Assembly: GCA_019914995.1 (NCBI GenBank)
Contig: CM034132.1
Location: 9,418,662-9,482,661 of the forward strand
DNA length: 64,000 nucleotides
DNA from: Acanthochlamys bracteata
Taxonomy: Eukaryota > Streptophyta > Magnoliopsida > Pandanales > Velloziaceae
Direction of reading: 5' to 3'
In this document: positions 40,681 through 54,097 of the stretch, piece by piece
How the letters are laid out: each line of letters starts with the position of its first letter
How positions within the stretch are numbered: the stretch's first letter is position 1
The notes under the pieces: model-generated
The model's database searches: none
Told to the model about the DNA's origin: nothing
What the model saw: only the letters and a program-made list of their open reading frames with translations
Program-made: the position numbers and the translations under genes

Positions 40681-42162
40681 CAAGCAAAAAGCGCAGTTGT
40701 TGTTATTTCATTTTATGGGATATTGTGTGAGATGGATCATGGGATGATGTATGGGGACCACAAGTGCATGTGATTAGAAAGAAAGAAAGCAAATGGTATG
40801 CAGTTGGGAATGTTAGTTATGCTGTTGGTCCTCTTCCTTTCCTTTGCCTTTTTGGAAAAACTTCTGCCAGGTTTTCTTTTTTTTTTTTTTCCTCACTCTA
40901 CTTTCATCCAAAATCATTTAGGCCATCTAGTTTAATTTTCTACTCTTTTTATTCTAATTTTATTTTATAAGTTTTAATAAAAATGTTTACAATATTTTAT
41001 AAAATATAAAAATATTTTACAAACTTAGATCTCGAGTCCGATTTGCGTTTCCATCTGCTGCTTTCAGCTTCTAGCTTTTGGTTAGTGTTCGGTAGTGATC
41101 GAAGCTTATTATAGATTCGAACTGAAAGTCACGAGAACTGAGCTTTTGAAGATTTCTAGTTTCAATAAATAGAAACATTAAGTTCATGATTGAGTTCTTG
41201 ATATGAAACAAATATGATAGCACAAAACATTTATGTTAAGCTAGCTTTTAATCTGTTTTTCATTTAGGGTTTGTTTAATTATTCATAAGTAACTCTATAA
41301 GTGATTTTTTTGAGCCAAAAGTTCACTCCAGTTAATTTTTTATGCTTACTTTTACATATTTACTCGCACAAATTCATTTTCCAATAGTTTTACCTTTTAA
41401 AAACCCATCAAGCAGATTTTGACGTTCAAAGTTGTTTATAAAAAATAATTTTTTTAAAACGACGAATATTTTTTATTTTTTAAAAATAAAATATATTTTT
41501 TACTTAAACAAAAATTATAAGTAATAAAATTTTATATCATAATTTTTTTATAATTTTTTGTTTTTTAATAAAACATATAAAATATTATAAAAATTTATTA
41601 AAAAATCAGATAAGAAATATCAGATATTAACTTTTTGAAGCTTCTTTTATTTTTGATGATTTCATTATTAGAGATGAAAGTAATTGCAGGGGACAATATG
41701 AGTGTATGGTTAACAACGGTCCATTCCTCTCTAGGGTCCATATGATCCTTTCTTTTTTTTTGGTAGGGTTGTGAAATTAGAAGAACAGCGTTGCCTTGAG
41801 GAATAAAAAAGAGGGATGTTAACTGTTGAGAACATTATTAAAAAGCTGTGAAAAACAGTTGTACATGGTGAATTCATCCTACCACCGAACACAATCACTG
41901 CAGCCTAAATTTTTATACCAACCCCAGCCGCTCCCCATTCAATTTAATACTTTATGCAGCATTCATATAGGCACCATTTTTACTGTGTATTTCAATAATT
42001 TTTCATTTTAATTTTTTAATTATTTTTTATAATATTTTATAATTTAAAAATTTTAAAAATATAAAATATTTTATATTATAATATAAAATTCTTATTCTTA
42101 AATTTTTTAAATTTTTTTATTTTATAAGTACTTTTAAATATAGCTTTATTCTATCGACTCAG

Positions 42163-42393
42163 TGCGTTTGAGATTGTATGTTTTAAACACAAATTTTTAT
42201 TTATTTATTTTACATTTTTTAACACATTTTATACATATATAAAAATTTTATTTAAAATTTTAAAATATAAAAAAATTTATGTAATAAAATTTTTTATTAT
42301 ATATTTATTATTTTTTTAATAAAAAATAAACTTATTTTTAAAAAAAATAAAAATATTTTTTATTTAAAAAAAATTATTTTATAAAAACTTCGC
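42163..42393 (-). mobile_element. MITE family 2 copy
   Basis: Begins TGCGTTTGAGATTGTATG and contains the family blocks CATATATAAAAATTTTATTT, AAAATTTATGTAATAAAA and ATAAAAACTTCGCCC at the far end. Same orientation as 40435-40680. Confidence 0.5.
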
Positions 42394-44392
42394 CCTACTT
42401 AGTGTTTTGAAAATGAATTCCCAAATATCAAGTACAAGACAAGTTTATTTTTATAAATTTTTTTTCTCATAAACTCACTTTTTAATAACTCTAACTTTTA
42501 ATAACTCACTTTAACTTGAATCACTCTCTAACGAAAGTAAACAAGCTCTTAAATCTAATGCCTGAATCCGGACAAAGGAGCTAAGAATGTGAACCATTTT
42601 GTAGAGATTATGAGCGCTAAATAAGGCAAAACAAATTAAAATCATCACACAGCTCATTCCAACAAGATACATTACAGACAGTACCTGCTATTAAATCAAA
42701 GAGAGATCTATCCTTAGATCTTTTAAAAAAAATATAGCAGAGAAGCATGGAAGCATTAGGAATTTAGGACCACTCACCTCTATTAAGTAGCCATTAGGAA
42801 GCCACTGGATTGCTGGAATTCATTGGGATCTATCTTCATCTCAACTACTGGACCACCCTCACCCATTCTGTCTTTTAAAGTCATTCTTTTTTCATTCATT
42901 ATAAACATATTTTAATTGTCCGTAATTCTAATTTATTTCATCAAAATTAAAATTTTAAATATAAATTGAATTCATAACTATATTTCAAAATTATGATATT
43001 TTATTTCTAACTCATTTAAAAAAAAAAATTAAACTTCATCTACGATCTATTTTTTCACAAACTTTATTTTTTATTTTTGCAAAATTTAATTACGTACGTT
43101 TAAATCACACCACGCTATATATTAAACCCTTATAAGTCTATCACTATTCTAACGAGCTATACTAACCAGATTTCATCGTACCATATTTTTTTCCTTTCTT
43201 TCTTTTGTGTTGATGCATTATTGTTATGTATGTCAGTGGGTGAATGCGAGTTGTTGAGGAGTCCTTTTCCATCCTTGCTTTTGTTCTTGGCATGTACTAG
43301 CTAGTGTGCCATGAAGGGTTTTGTTGTTGAGCAGCAGTTACCAGCGTAGACTTAACTCCATATTAATAATCAATTTCAATGATGACTCGCTCTCCGAGAA
43401 AAGAGGAACATAAACATGTCTTCTTCACTTTATTGTAACTTAAATATTGAAAACACCATAAAGTTAGAAGAGAGTGAACTACGTTTATGCTTAGTGATAT
43501 ATGTATAGACTGTGACCTAGCTAGACTGAGGGAGCTACGTGTGTATTATGCATGCATGGATAGTTTTAACGGAATTTTGGGAGTAACTTTTTTCAATTTT
43601 GATAAAGTAGTTTCATTTTTTTATCTCAAAAAAATAATAAATATAAATATAATAAGATCTTATTATGATAAATTTGTTTTATATTTTTTAAATTTTTAAA
43701 TAATTTTATATAAGATTTTAAAAAATTTATTAAAAAAGTAAACTAAAAAATTAAAAAATTATTCTCGATCTCCTAAGTTATGTAGAGAATAGATAATGAG
43801 ACAGATTAGAGAAATAGATATATTACATTGGACCTTTATTGATTCGGTGATCTTCTGCCGCAGGCTATTTCGGCTAAAGATATAATTAGCTCTAACAGTT
43901 TATGAGTTGGAAAAGATTATTGTGTTGTGTGAGCTGCTTTTAGCTGACAAATTTTTAAGTTAGTACCCTCTTTGTGGCATATGCACTCCGGAATTTTGTC
44001 CCGCTTGGGTAGAAAACTTACATTCCATACAAATGCGGATGCAAATTACATGTTGAAAATTGAAACACAATAAGATACTGCAGTGGCTTGGGCCTGGAAG
44101 AATTGACAAACGATTCACAGGATGGAGCACATGTTACAGACAATTCACAGGATAAAAGAGCACATTACATGAAATCAATGCCGTTCTCACCACTATGGAG
44201 CAATCTCTTTGCTGGAATGGAAAACCTGGAAAAACAAATGATACAAACCGTAGCCAACCTAAGAAATACATGTTACATAGCCGTGAAATGAGGCCAGTCT
44301 AGACTAAGAAATACAGCATAGGCATCTTACAAAGCCATTAAATGGCCAAAAAATACAATAAAATACAGAACGTATCACTACATTAGGACTAA

Positions 44393-47300
44393 TCACGTTG
44401 TGAAAAAATTCCAGATCTTCTTCCCTATCGAAGCATTTTGCTTCTTTTCTTCATCATCTTCTTCATAATCATCTTCATCCTCGCCGCCAGAATCACCACC
44501 TGAAGGCGTTGCAGGTGTCATATCCACCTCTGCCCCGTCCACTTCCTCCCCATCTTCCTCACTTTGCTCGCTGATTTCAATAGATCTAACAACAATGTTC
44601 TCTATAATTTCTATACGGGCTTCCTTCTGAAGCAGCCATAAAAACAAGATAAACGTATCAGTAGATAAACAAGATATACAGCTAGGCAGTTTTAAACATG
44701 CACTAACCCGATGACAATTAAGTTTCTGCTTGAATGAAAACCTAACAACCACTCTACTAATCTGAGATGGCATCCTAGATAACAAGTTTTACATGAGTGG
44801 TGAGCTCCATCTTTACTTGCTGAGCATATGCAATTTACATTCAAATATTTGCAGTACTCCTGAAAAGCAATATACCCCATTTATTCCTAGACATTTCGAT
44901 GGATGAATTGCAACAGTTCTCAAATTTGCCCCTTCAGACTTCAATTGTACACAGAATTTGATTAAGTATTAATAAAGGACAAATTACCAGTTTAAAAACA
45001 AAAAACACGTTAAGTATATTTACCTCTACAACTTTCTGAGCATGACTCTCACTGTGTCCAGGAAGATTCTCTGAAATGGTTACCTTCTTTTCAGCTTTGC
45101 CATTTTCACCAGACGCCAATAAATTTGCATCTGTATTTGCATGCTTTAAAGATTCTTCCTCGCGAATCTCCAATGCTTCTAGCTCAGAAGGATGTTGATG
45201 ATTTCCTGTTTTAAGTCCTCTTGCCTGATCAGATGATGCTTGGGCCGTAAAAGTGCCAGGCCTAGACAAAATGTATTAGAATGAGATTCTTGTCTTATAC
45301 CAAAGACATGAAATCAGAAGGATTTGGACTAGAAACTTACTTTCTGGAACGTCTAAGATTGTAACGCCTCTCTCCAGGTGTCTGTACCCCATCTGCAACT
45401 GTTTGATGCCTCTTACGCCGACCTCCCTGAGACACACTCTCTGAGAATGGCTCACTGTCTTCAGCGTCTTGATCACTAGCAGTTAGTCCAGATACAAAAG
45501 CTGAACGCTTCCTTGGTCTAGCACTTGTCGTTGGTTTCCCTGCGTGTACAGAGTCTCCCTGGCTTTCTTCAGTAACATTTAAAGAATCTTTAGTATCCCC
45601 ATTAGGATGCCCTTCCTTTACATCTCCTGTAGTTTCACCAAGTATAGCCTTCGCCTCTTCAACTACAGCCTTCACAGTACGGGTCCTCTTGACCCCTTTC
45701 GGTCTACCCCTCCTGCTAGGTTGCCGCCTTCTCCCCGCTAACGCTTGAGGATGCTGATCATTTTGAGAAGGCACTGAACATGCCTCCCTCTCATTTTGTT
45801 CAGCGAGGGTAGCAACTAAGGGCTGATCTTCAATAAGAATCGAATTATCTGCCACTCCCAATGATGGTTCAGGTCTATCTCCAACTCCGACATACATTTG
45901 TGACTGCACATTCTCCCCAAGCCCATGTCCAGATAGATCCCTTTCAGCATCGATAGTCTCACCAGCAACACCAAGTGATGCTTCCTCTTCAAACCTCTCA
46001 TCCTCCAATGCCTCTTTATCAAGTCGGTCAGAAAACAAACTAGAAGTTTGACCAAGGCTCTCGGGATCACCTTCAGCTTTCTTCCCAGGGGAGAAGTTGA
46101 ACAACCTTGTACATTTCCGTAACCAAGACATGCGTCCCTCTGAAGGTGTGCTATGAGAACTTGGACCCTTTGGAGATCTTTCCAAATTCTTTCCTCTTGA
46201 ATGCTCTTCCAAGATACCATCAGCAAACATTGGCAAGAGACCATTCCCAGCTTCCTCAATTCTCCTTAATGATTCAATGTAAACAGGTTCCAAGTCAATC
46301 GTGATGCCACAGTTCTGGCAAGTCTTACACTTCTCAACTGCAGCAAGGAAGTGATCTCGCTCTTTAATGAACTCTTCTCTCTGTTGTTTCAAATTCCGAC
46401 TAAGAATGCCAAGTGTGTCAATGTCCTTTTGAATTTCAAGTCTGTCAGTTTCATGCTTTTGCTTACTCAAATAGAGTTCTTCCTTTTCCTTAGAGATCCT
46501 TTCTTCTTCTGCCCTCAACTTCTGCAACTTCAATTCATTGAGATTAATCGAAGATTTAATACTGCTTAGCTCAAGATCCTTTCTTCTATCAAACTCGTCT
46601 TCTTTTTCTTGGAGCTTCTTCTCCATCTCCTCCTGCCTTCTCTGGATATTAATCTCAAGTTCATGCTTGAGAAGAATATATTCCCTAGACAAGTCAGCCT
46701 GTTGCTTATCAAGCAACTCACGTACCTGTGCCTGCTCATGAGCTTTCAAATTCTCAAAAGCCTCCTCCTTCAAATGAAGGTCCTCCAAGTCTGCTTCCAA
46801 CTTCACTCTTGCAATTTGCCTCTCATTTATTAATCTCTGCTCCTCAAGTTTTTGCCATTTTTCTAATTTCTCCTTTTCATCATTCAGCAGTTTAGTTTCT
46901 ATGTCCAGTGCCTTTCTTTTCTCATCCAGTGAATCCCATTCCCTCTCAAAATCCTCTCTTTCCTGTCTCAAATCCTCAATCTGTTTGTGCAGAGATTCCT
47001 TCATAAGCCTGTAATCATCAATTTCTTTTTTCAATTCTGACCGCATCAATTCAAATTGTTCCCTTTCCTGCTGCGTAATTTTTAAACTATTAGCTTCTAT
47101 GATAAGTTTCTGTTCTCTAGCTTCAATATCAGTATTCAGATTTTGGAGCTCAGTTTTTAACTTTTGCAACTTCTCGGAATCTTCTGCTATCTGCTGCTTT
47201 TCAGCAAGCAAATTTGTCTCTTTTTCATTTAAAGACCTCTCTCTATCCTCCAGCAATTCTAATTTCCTGTCAGCATCATTCTCTTTCAGCACTAGTTTCT

Positions 47301-50300
47301 GCAGCTTATTTTCTACAGCAGCTTCCCTTTTCAAAACCATATCCTCCTTGCTTTGGACTTCAGTTTCACGCTTCTCAATTTCAATGAGCTTATTCTTCAT
47401 TTCTTCATCGAATAATCTTCTCCTCTCTTCCAGCTCTGAATCAAATTCATGTTCTCTTGAGCTAAGAAGAGTTTTATGATCATCCAGGAGCTTTTGCATT
47501 TCCACCTTCAGCAAATCAAAACAGTGAATTAGAGCACAATAAAAACAAGTGAAGAAAAGAATAAACAAGATTGTAAAAGTTCGAACAAATTTTTTAAAAA
47601 TTTAAAAAAAAAAAGAAAAAGAAGAAAAACAGGTTGAAGAATCCACATTATTCTAGAGTGTTAAAATAACAGGAAAAATATCCTAATGAGACCATTTATA
47701 TTACGACTATTCTCAATGAAATATGCATATCTACTCACTTTTTCTCTAGTATTGAGCTTAACTTCCAACTCTCGCAACTTCTTCTCTTTCTCCTCTAGGT
47801 TCCGTTTAATAGAATCTGCTTCCTGCAATCCAAATTAAAATAAAATGTAACTCCAGAACCTTATGACAAAACCAGATTTTTACTGAAATAAGAACAAACC
47901 TGCTCTTTAGCAATCAACACCCTCAATCTTGTACTCATGTTATCCTCTTTATCCCTTAACGAGCTAAGATTAGCCTCAATCTTCTCCTGTAATTCATGAA
48001 GTTCTCTCTCTTTCTCTTTGAGAGTCCTTTTGGACTCATCTACCCTTTGCTCTCTCTCATTGAGGGAACTCTGGCTTTCAAGAAGCCTCTTCTGCCCCTC
48101 TTGAAGCTTTTTCTCCCAATCTTGCAGATATGCTCTTTGTTGAGAAAGATCAGTTTCATGAGCTTTACGCCTAAAAAATTCAGAAACAAATTACAATAAA
48201 CAGTTATATTGAGTAATCGTTCATACAGATTAGCTCATATGTTTTGTGAAGCAAATAAAAACTCTTACTCAGTGGCCAGGGACAAACGTTCCCTTTCTAA
48301 TTTACGTTCACGATTCTCTGCATCTTCTAATTTCCTCTCCACCTCAGAGCTCTTTCTGTTTGCTTCAGCTAACTTCGCATCTGCAGAATGAAGCTTTGCT
48401 TGAACCTCCAAATACTTCTCCTCCAAACTGGCCTCTAAGGCATGAGCTTCAGCTAACTTAGTCTCAGACTTTACCTTGACCTCAGCAAGTTGAGCACGTA
48501 TTTCCCGCAGAGCCTTCTCAAGCTGTATGGAAACAGGGAAAGAAGAGCGAGGTTCAATAAATAGACCATGCATGCAGCATAAATCACAAAAGTTTACTAC
48601 AGCCTATCACAGAACAAACTGCAGCTCAAGCTTAATTGGATTTGAAAAAGCACTCTCATGTTGAATCACACAAGAAATTACTAGCAAGACACCAAACATA
48701 AAAGCCAAATGGCCACCATATTGGAAAAGGAAAAGTCAAACTTGCACCATGCTAGCAAGAGCTCTCCCCAAGGTTATTTTCACTTACAGTGTAGAATCAA
48801 ATGCAATCCTTCACAAATTTCTCTAAGATATAACTCTCTATTAAACATGTTGCAATAAAGATTAACCACAGTCCTCTGACAGAGCAAATCTAAAACACCT
48901 GAATAGTTGATTAACTATGATAGAATAATAAACCAACTTCTAGACACATCCACCTTGTAGCATCGAATCAAATTGACCAGACAGCAGCATGGAACAAACT
49001 GAACAGATAGCATACTTGCAAGAATTTTGTACACAAGAAATTTAGAAGCATGGGAAAAGACTGCCAATGTGGATGGTTCACATTGGGGAGTAGTATTATG
49101 CGTGTGGAGTTGTTTGGATATCAGCATTGCAGCAATAATGAGGCATCATTTTTTCACATTGTCATATTCAAATAAGAAAAACCCATCTCCAGTGAATTAA
49201 AGTTTCTCAAAGCACTCAGGACAACTATACTGGAAAGCTGTCAACTTCAATCATGGCGAAACAAAACTTTAAAACTGGAAACCAAACTGAGGTACTACGG
49301 TCCTTATTACAGTTATCCCATGAAATAGATATTTGAGAAGCAAGAATAGAGAACAAAAAATAGTTTCCGTACTTATCCAGTATAGACAAAAAAAATAAGT
49401 CATTTGGAAGCTCCTAGTTTTAGCAAACATAATGCCCTTCCTCCGAACGAAATTATATCAAGGAAAAGCGAACAATAAAATAAAAAGAAAGAGAGTTTGT
49501 TGGGATCATACATCAGTCACGCACTGCTTCTCAATGCCTAATGCTTGTCGAGCATTTTCTTCGCGCTTCTCTAGCTCGGAAATTGCTATGAAATGCGCAG
49601 ACTGCTCCCGCTTCAGAAGTTCCTCTGATTCTACAAGCGCATTCTTCAGCTCTTCAAACTTCAAAGCCCATTCCTTCTTTTCAATTATGAGAAGACCCAG
49701 ATTGTATTGATATTCATGAAGCTGATAAAACACCATCAGATATATTGTTAAAAATGTATTGACAACACAAAGTAAGATATCTAAAACACAGAAAGATATG
49801 CCCAACAAAAGGCTACATAGAGAAAATCTGCATAAGGATCATATCGCTGAATCTCTCATCTCCTTCCACATGATCTTCTTCAAATAATAAGTCAATTGGC
49901 AGGTTAAACCTACATGAATTATACAAAGATTCTTCATAATATCAAGATTGTTACAGTTTGGTGAGTTTGAGCCATAAACAGCACAACCAAGTTACACACG
50001 CAGTCTAACTGCTACTCCTCTCATAAGCTTCTCCAAGCTTTGCCAAATTTGAAAATTCCTCTAGTTATATAACTTTTAAAACTACCCTAACCAATTCATA
50101 TTTTGCACACTCGACTATCAAAGAAAGCAGTTTTTTCCACTCCCTAATTCCACTGTCCCAACACTACCTAATGAGTCGAACACTAACCCCACAAATCAAT
50201 TACCCAACTTCACTGCAAAAAAATACACTTATACCCACAAAAAAAAAAAAAGAAACTAAGCCTAACCTCTCGATCAAGCTCAGTGATCCTTCTCGTCATG

Positions 50301-50587
50301 GCTTCTTTCTCCCTCTTCTGCAGAACGGATTCATCCAAGAAACCTGCCTCCTTAAAACTCCTCCAAACTTCTGCCTCTCCATCAACATCAGTCCCATTAC
50401 CGCCTACGACTCCCCCGCGCTCCTCAAGCAAGCCCCGAGGCGGCGGCGGTGGAGGACCATCAACCACCTGTTTTCCTTTACTTACTACTGATGCAGAAGC
50501 AATTCCGGCGGCGACGACGGTGCTGGATTTTGGGGAGAAGCCCCAGCCGGCCCAACCTTTCCGCTGGCTCTGTGGTGTGTTGAACAT
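44393..50587 (-). CDS. CRWN1: CROWDED NUCLEI 1 / nuclear matrix constituent protein 1
   Basis: Eight exons in transcript order: 50267-50587, 49512-49721, 48269-48522, 47900-48170, 47739-47822, 45341-47505, 45024-45261, 44393-44626; 1258 residues. The product is a plant lamin-like protein of the nuclear periphery that shapes nuclei and organises heterochromatin. The start [15 protein letters not shown] gives the conserved N-terminal motif. Residues about 90-760 are a nearly continuous coiled coil rich in Glu, Lys and Leu ([18 protein letters not shown] at the beginning). After KCKTCQNCG come [17 protein letters not shown], a basic nuclear-localisation region ([19 protein letters not shown]), an acidic tail, and the family's C-terminal box [12 protein letters not shown]. 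It is about 100 residues longer than carrot NMCP1 or Arabidopsis CRWN1, mostly in the post-coil region. The real start is the ATG at 50587. Junctions are all GT-AG. Confidence 0.94.
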
Positions 50588-51076
50588 CACTGGAATTCAC
50601 GGAAATTCATCAGAAAACCCTAATTGGAATCCTAAATTCGAAGAATTCGACCGAAATTGGGTGGAAATCAACGAATTGGGGAAATTTTGGAACCCTAGAA
50701 TTCGAAATCGAGAGAAGAACGAGAAAGAGAGAGAGAGAGAAGTGGTGACGAGGCTTGTTTGCTTTTTGTTTTAAAAAAATTCTTCTTCAATGTAACACTC
50801 TTTCCACGGGGTGTATTTAATTATGGAAATAATTAGTGGGATAAATGAAAACAGATACTTGCAATTTGTTTGGACAAAATTACCCTTAGATAGCTGACAC
50901 TCGATTAAAGCAATTCTCATTATCTTTTATTGGAGTTTATTCAATGATTGATCTTAAGATCATTAAGTAATGTAGTACTAATAATTAATTAATGTATTTA
51001 ATGATTTATTTTATGATATTTTTTTGACACTGAATTAAAATAATAAGGTTTTATCTTTGTCTTTTTAATTTTTAGA

Positions 51077-51367
51077 GCGTGTTTCAAATATTCGTAATTG
51101 AGTTTCATAAAAGTGAAAAATAAAAAGTAAAATTTTTTTAAAAATAAAATAAAGTAAAGTTTAGTATTTCTATTTCAATAGTTTTTTAAAATATATTAAA
51201 AATTAAAAAATATAATTGTATTTAAAAATATGTAAATAAAAAAATTAGAACTGTAATTTTGTATGTGAAAATAAAATTCTAAATTTGTTGTGTAATTAAA
51301 ATATATAAATTATTCAAAATTTAAAATTTAATCTAAAAAAATAAAATTATGTCCGTTTGAAATTCGT
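51077..51367 (+). mobile_element. MITE family 1, complete copy
   Basis: About 291 bp, beginning GCGTGTTTCAAATATTCGTAA and ending GTCCGTTTGAAATTCGTC. It gives the clearest left end of the family. Near-full-length match to 26038-26330, and match to the reverse complement of 22269-22557. Confidence 0.65.
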
Positions 51368-52385
51368 CTTTAACGTGATCCATAACTTATTTTGTACGAT
51401 AAAAAATATACATAATATATTTTATATTTGTGGACTAAAACAATTATTTTAATTTATATACTAATATTATTTAAACTAAATTTTCTAATTTCATCATGCA
51501 AACCAGCTGAACAATTTTAAATAATAATTGTTAAAGAATGAAAATCTTTTAAAATTAATTTTTAAAGTCTTCAGATTTATAATAAAGAATAGCAAACCCT
51601 TCGTTACATGATTGAAGGCTAATTAATTAATTAACCTTCTACATTCTACATTTGAGAGGGTATTATCGTCATTTAAAAGAATCTCATCCTTTAACGCATC
51701 AACGTGGGCTTTAGCGAATTAATTAATTACCCTCAAAGTTTGGATGTTAGAGTAGGGATTTAAGGTGGTACCTATGTAAAACATGATTCCAGTAAGGGTA
51801 ATACTGTAAATAGGAGAGTGTATGTTGTGATAGAAAAATGGAATATTCTTTTAGGTGGAATTTTGGCATATGTTTGACAGCCAATAGTTGTAGCATGAAG
51901 AAGTAATGATCAGTTTATTTAGCTTAAAAGCTTTTTTCTTTTGTGTGCTTATAGCTTTTAAATGAACGAATTATTACATGATCATTTACTTAAATGTGCT
52001 TTTGATGATTTTTAGATTGTATTTGGATGAGCGTTTCATAAATTTTTTTTTAATTTTTTAATAAATTTTTATAATATTTTATATAATTTATAGAAAAATA
52101 TAAAAATTTTATTATTATTTAAATAATAAAGATAAAATTAAAATTTTTTATGATATAAATGTTTTTTAAAAGAAATTCAATAATATATAATAATAAATTT
52201 ATTGAAAATGTATATAAATTAAAAACTAAAATAAAATAGAGTCAAAAAAAACCTCACAAATATCACCTTAAATCTTTAGAGAAACTTTTAATATGTTTAT
52301 AATAAAAAACTTCTTAAAACTATAGACATTAAAATTTTTACTAAGAATAATTATATTTTTAGGTTAATAAAATAAATACATAAAA

Positions 52386-52411
52386 TTATATATATATATA
52401 TATATATATAT

Positions 52412-52446
<35 letters not shown>
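52386..52446. repeat. Compound microsatellite (TA)n(TTTA)n
   Basis: About thirteen TA units followed directly by about nine TTTA units. Simple-sequence DNA in an intergenic position. Confidence 0.9.
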
Positions 52447-52448
<2 letters not shown>

Positions 52449-53110
52449 ATTTATAGTTTTTTTAATTAAACGGTAGATATTATATTTAAAAATTATCTCA
52501 ATCATAAATCAAAAAAATATTTAAAAATACTTTAGAAAAAGAATACTCTTATCCTATATCGATAATATATATAATATTAATTATAAAGAATGAAAAATTA
52601 TAAAGAATGAGATCATTTTCGTAAAAATTACCAAACATCGAACCTTATCTTATCGGTAACCACACACGTTTGTGCCAGCGTCTGGTTTCATCGTTTATTT
52701 TCTGAGCACATTAATATCATATGGTTAGCTGAAACAGTGAGAGAATAAAAATCTTAGATAAAGCTGTGATTATCTGTTGAAGATTATTTACTTATGGAAA
52801 AGTTATAAAAGTAAATTTTTGGAAAGGAAATATTTAAAAAGTGTTCTCATAAAATAAATTTGTGCAAATAAATTTTTTTATAAGAAAGTTAATAAAAAAA
52901 TCACTTTTAAATGAAACAAATTTCTTTTATATTATTTTGTTCTTTGAATAATAAAAAGTCACATTTCTAAATAACTTTTTTAAAAGATCACTTTTCCAAA
53001 AACGCTTTCTATGTAAAGAACTCATTCTTTCATTTTTAAGAAGGCCAAACAAAAAAGAGAAAGAAAGGCAAAAAAAAAAACCAATTTATGGTAACGCTCG
53101 TAAAAGTTTT

Positions 53111-53332
53111 AGGAGCGTTTGATTGATCGTTTTTTAACTTCTTTTTAATTTTTAATTTTTTAATATATATTTTATAAATATATAAAAATTTTATTTAAAA
53201 ATTTAGAAAGTATAAAAATATTTTACGTAATAAAACTTTTTTATTGTAAATTTTAATTATTTATTTAGAAATAAAATTTATTTTTAAAAAAAATATTTCT
53301 ATTTAAAAAAATTTAATTTTATAAACAAAAAA
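53111..53332 (-). mobile_element. MITE family 2 copy
   Basis: Begins AGGAGCGTTTGATTGATCG and carries AATATATATTTTATAAATAT, AAAATATTTTACGTAATAAAA and TTTAGAAATAAAATTTATTT in family order; the right end has lost the AACGC terminus. Confidence 0.5.
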
Positions 53333-54097
53333 GAAGCTGCAAGATGTTAGAATTTGGAATCTTAGGACTAAATAATTTTAACTTGTTAGTTCTTCAGAAG
53401 ATAGATTCATATGATTGATGATTTCGGTAAGGTGAGATTGAGATGAACTGGCATAGGTTACACAAAAGAAGCATAAGTTTTGGAGAACGTTTAGAAATAA
53501 TTTTCTAAATATAGCTTATTTTAGATTTATAATACGAACTTAATTTTTTTAATAAATTAATTAATATAAAAGTTTATTTAAATATAAAAAATAATATGAT
53601 AAATATTGTCAAACATCCTAACAACATAAAATAATATATAATTCAGAATTAAAATCGAAATAGTTAGACATAGGTAGTAAAGAATTATTGAATTAGTTAA
53701 AATTATTAATACCCCATTTCACTTGAAGTTGAATTTGGAGCTTAATAGAATTTTAATTAATCGACTCTTACATATGATTCAACGCAAGAGTGCAATCTAA
53801 TAATTCCTGAAAGCACATTACGAAGTGGGAAAAAAAACCTAAGAAAATGATAAGTAGTCCAGTAATATACAGGTAAATACCAGGTACAATAAGAACGGGG
53901 AAAGTAATGTAAACCTACGGACTTGTACATTGGTCATGTACAACAAAAGACAGGGGACTAGCATTTTAGGAGAGCTTGGTTCCACAAATGATTATCTGCT
54001 TGCTGCACACTAGAGAGGCCCAAAAGCTACAACAGCTACAGATTTTGATGTAAAAGCTACAGAATGTCGATTACAGCACATTAGTTTCCACACTTCT

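Larger units (their letters stand above)
38266..44392. other. Long AT-rich intergenic stretch
   Basis: No gene found in 6.1 kb. 38266-38640 is the likely leader and promoter of the LRR gene. The rest is AT-rich with MITE family 2 copies at 40435-40680 and 42163-42393, partial similar stretches at about 41430-41630 and 43590-43760, and a possible worn MITE family 1 copy at about 39280-39535 (ends GTATTTCAAAT and TTTGATGTATT). Less AT-rich patches (40680-40870, 43190-43350) show no conserved protein frames. The 3' UTR of the CRWN1 gene probably covers about 44050-44392. Confidence 0.5.
50588..54097. other. CRWN1 5' region and intergenic DNA
   Basis: No gene. A GA repeat lies in the probable CRWN1 leader (about 50717-50741). 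Further left to right: MITE family 1 copy (51077-51367), AT-rich element-like sequence at 52020-52230, TA/TTTA microsatellite (52386-52446), MITE family 2 copy (53111-53332), and probable DCP5 3' UTR (about 53850-54097). Confidence 0.5.

Noticed and set aside
46538..47479. Several Ser/Phe/Leu-rich plus-strand frames opposite CRWN1
   Set aside because: They are the complement of Glu/Lys-rich coiled-coil codons.
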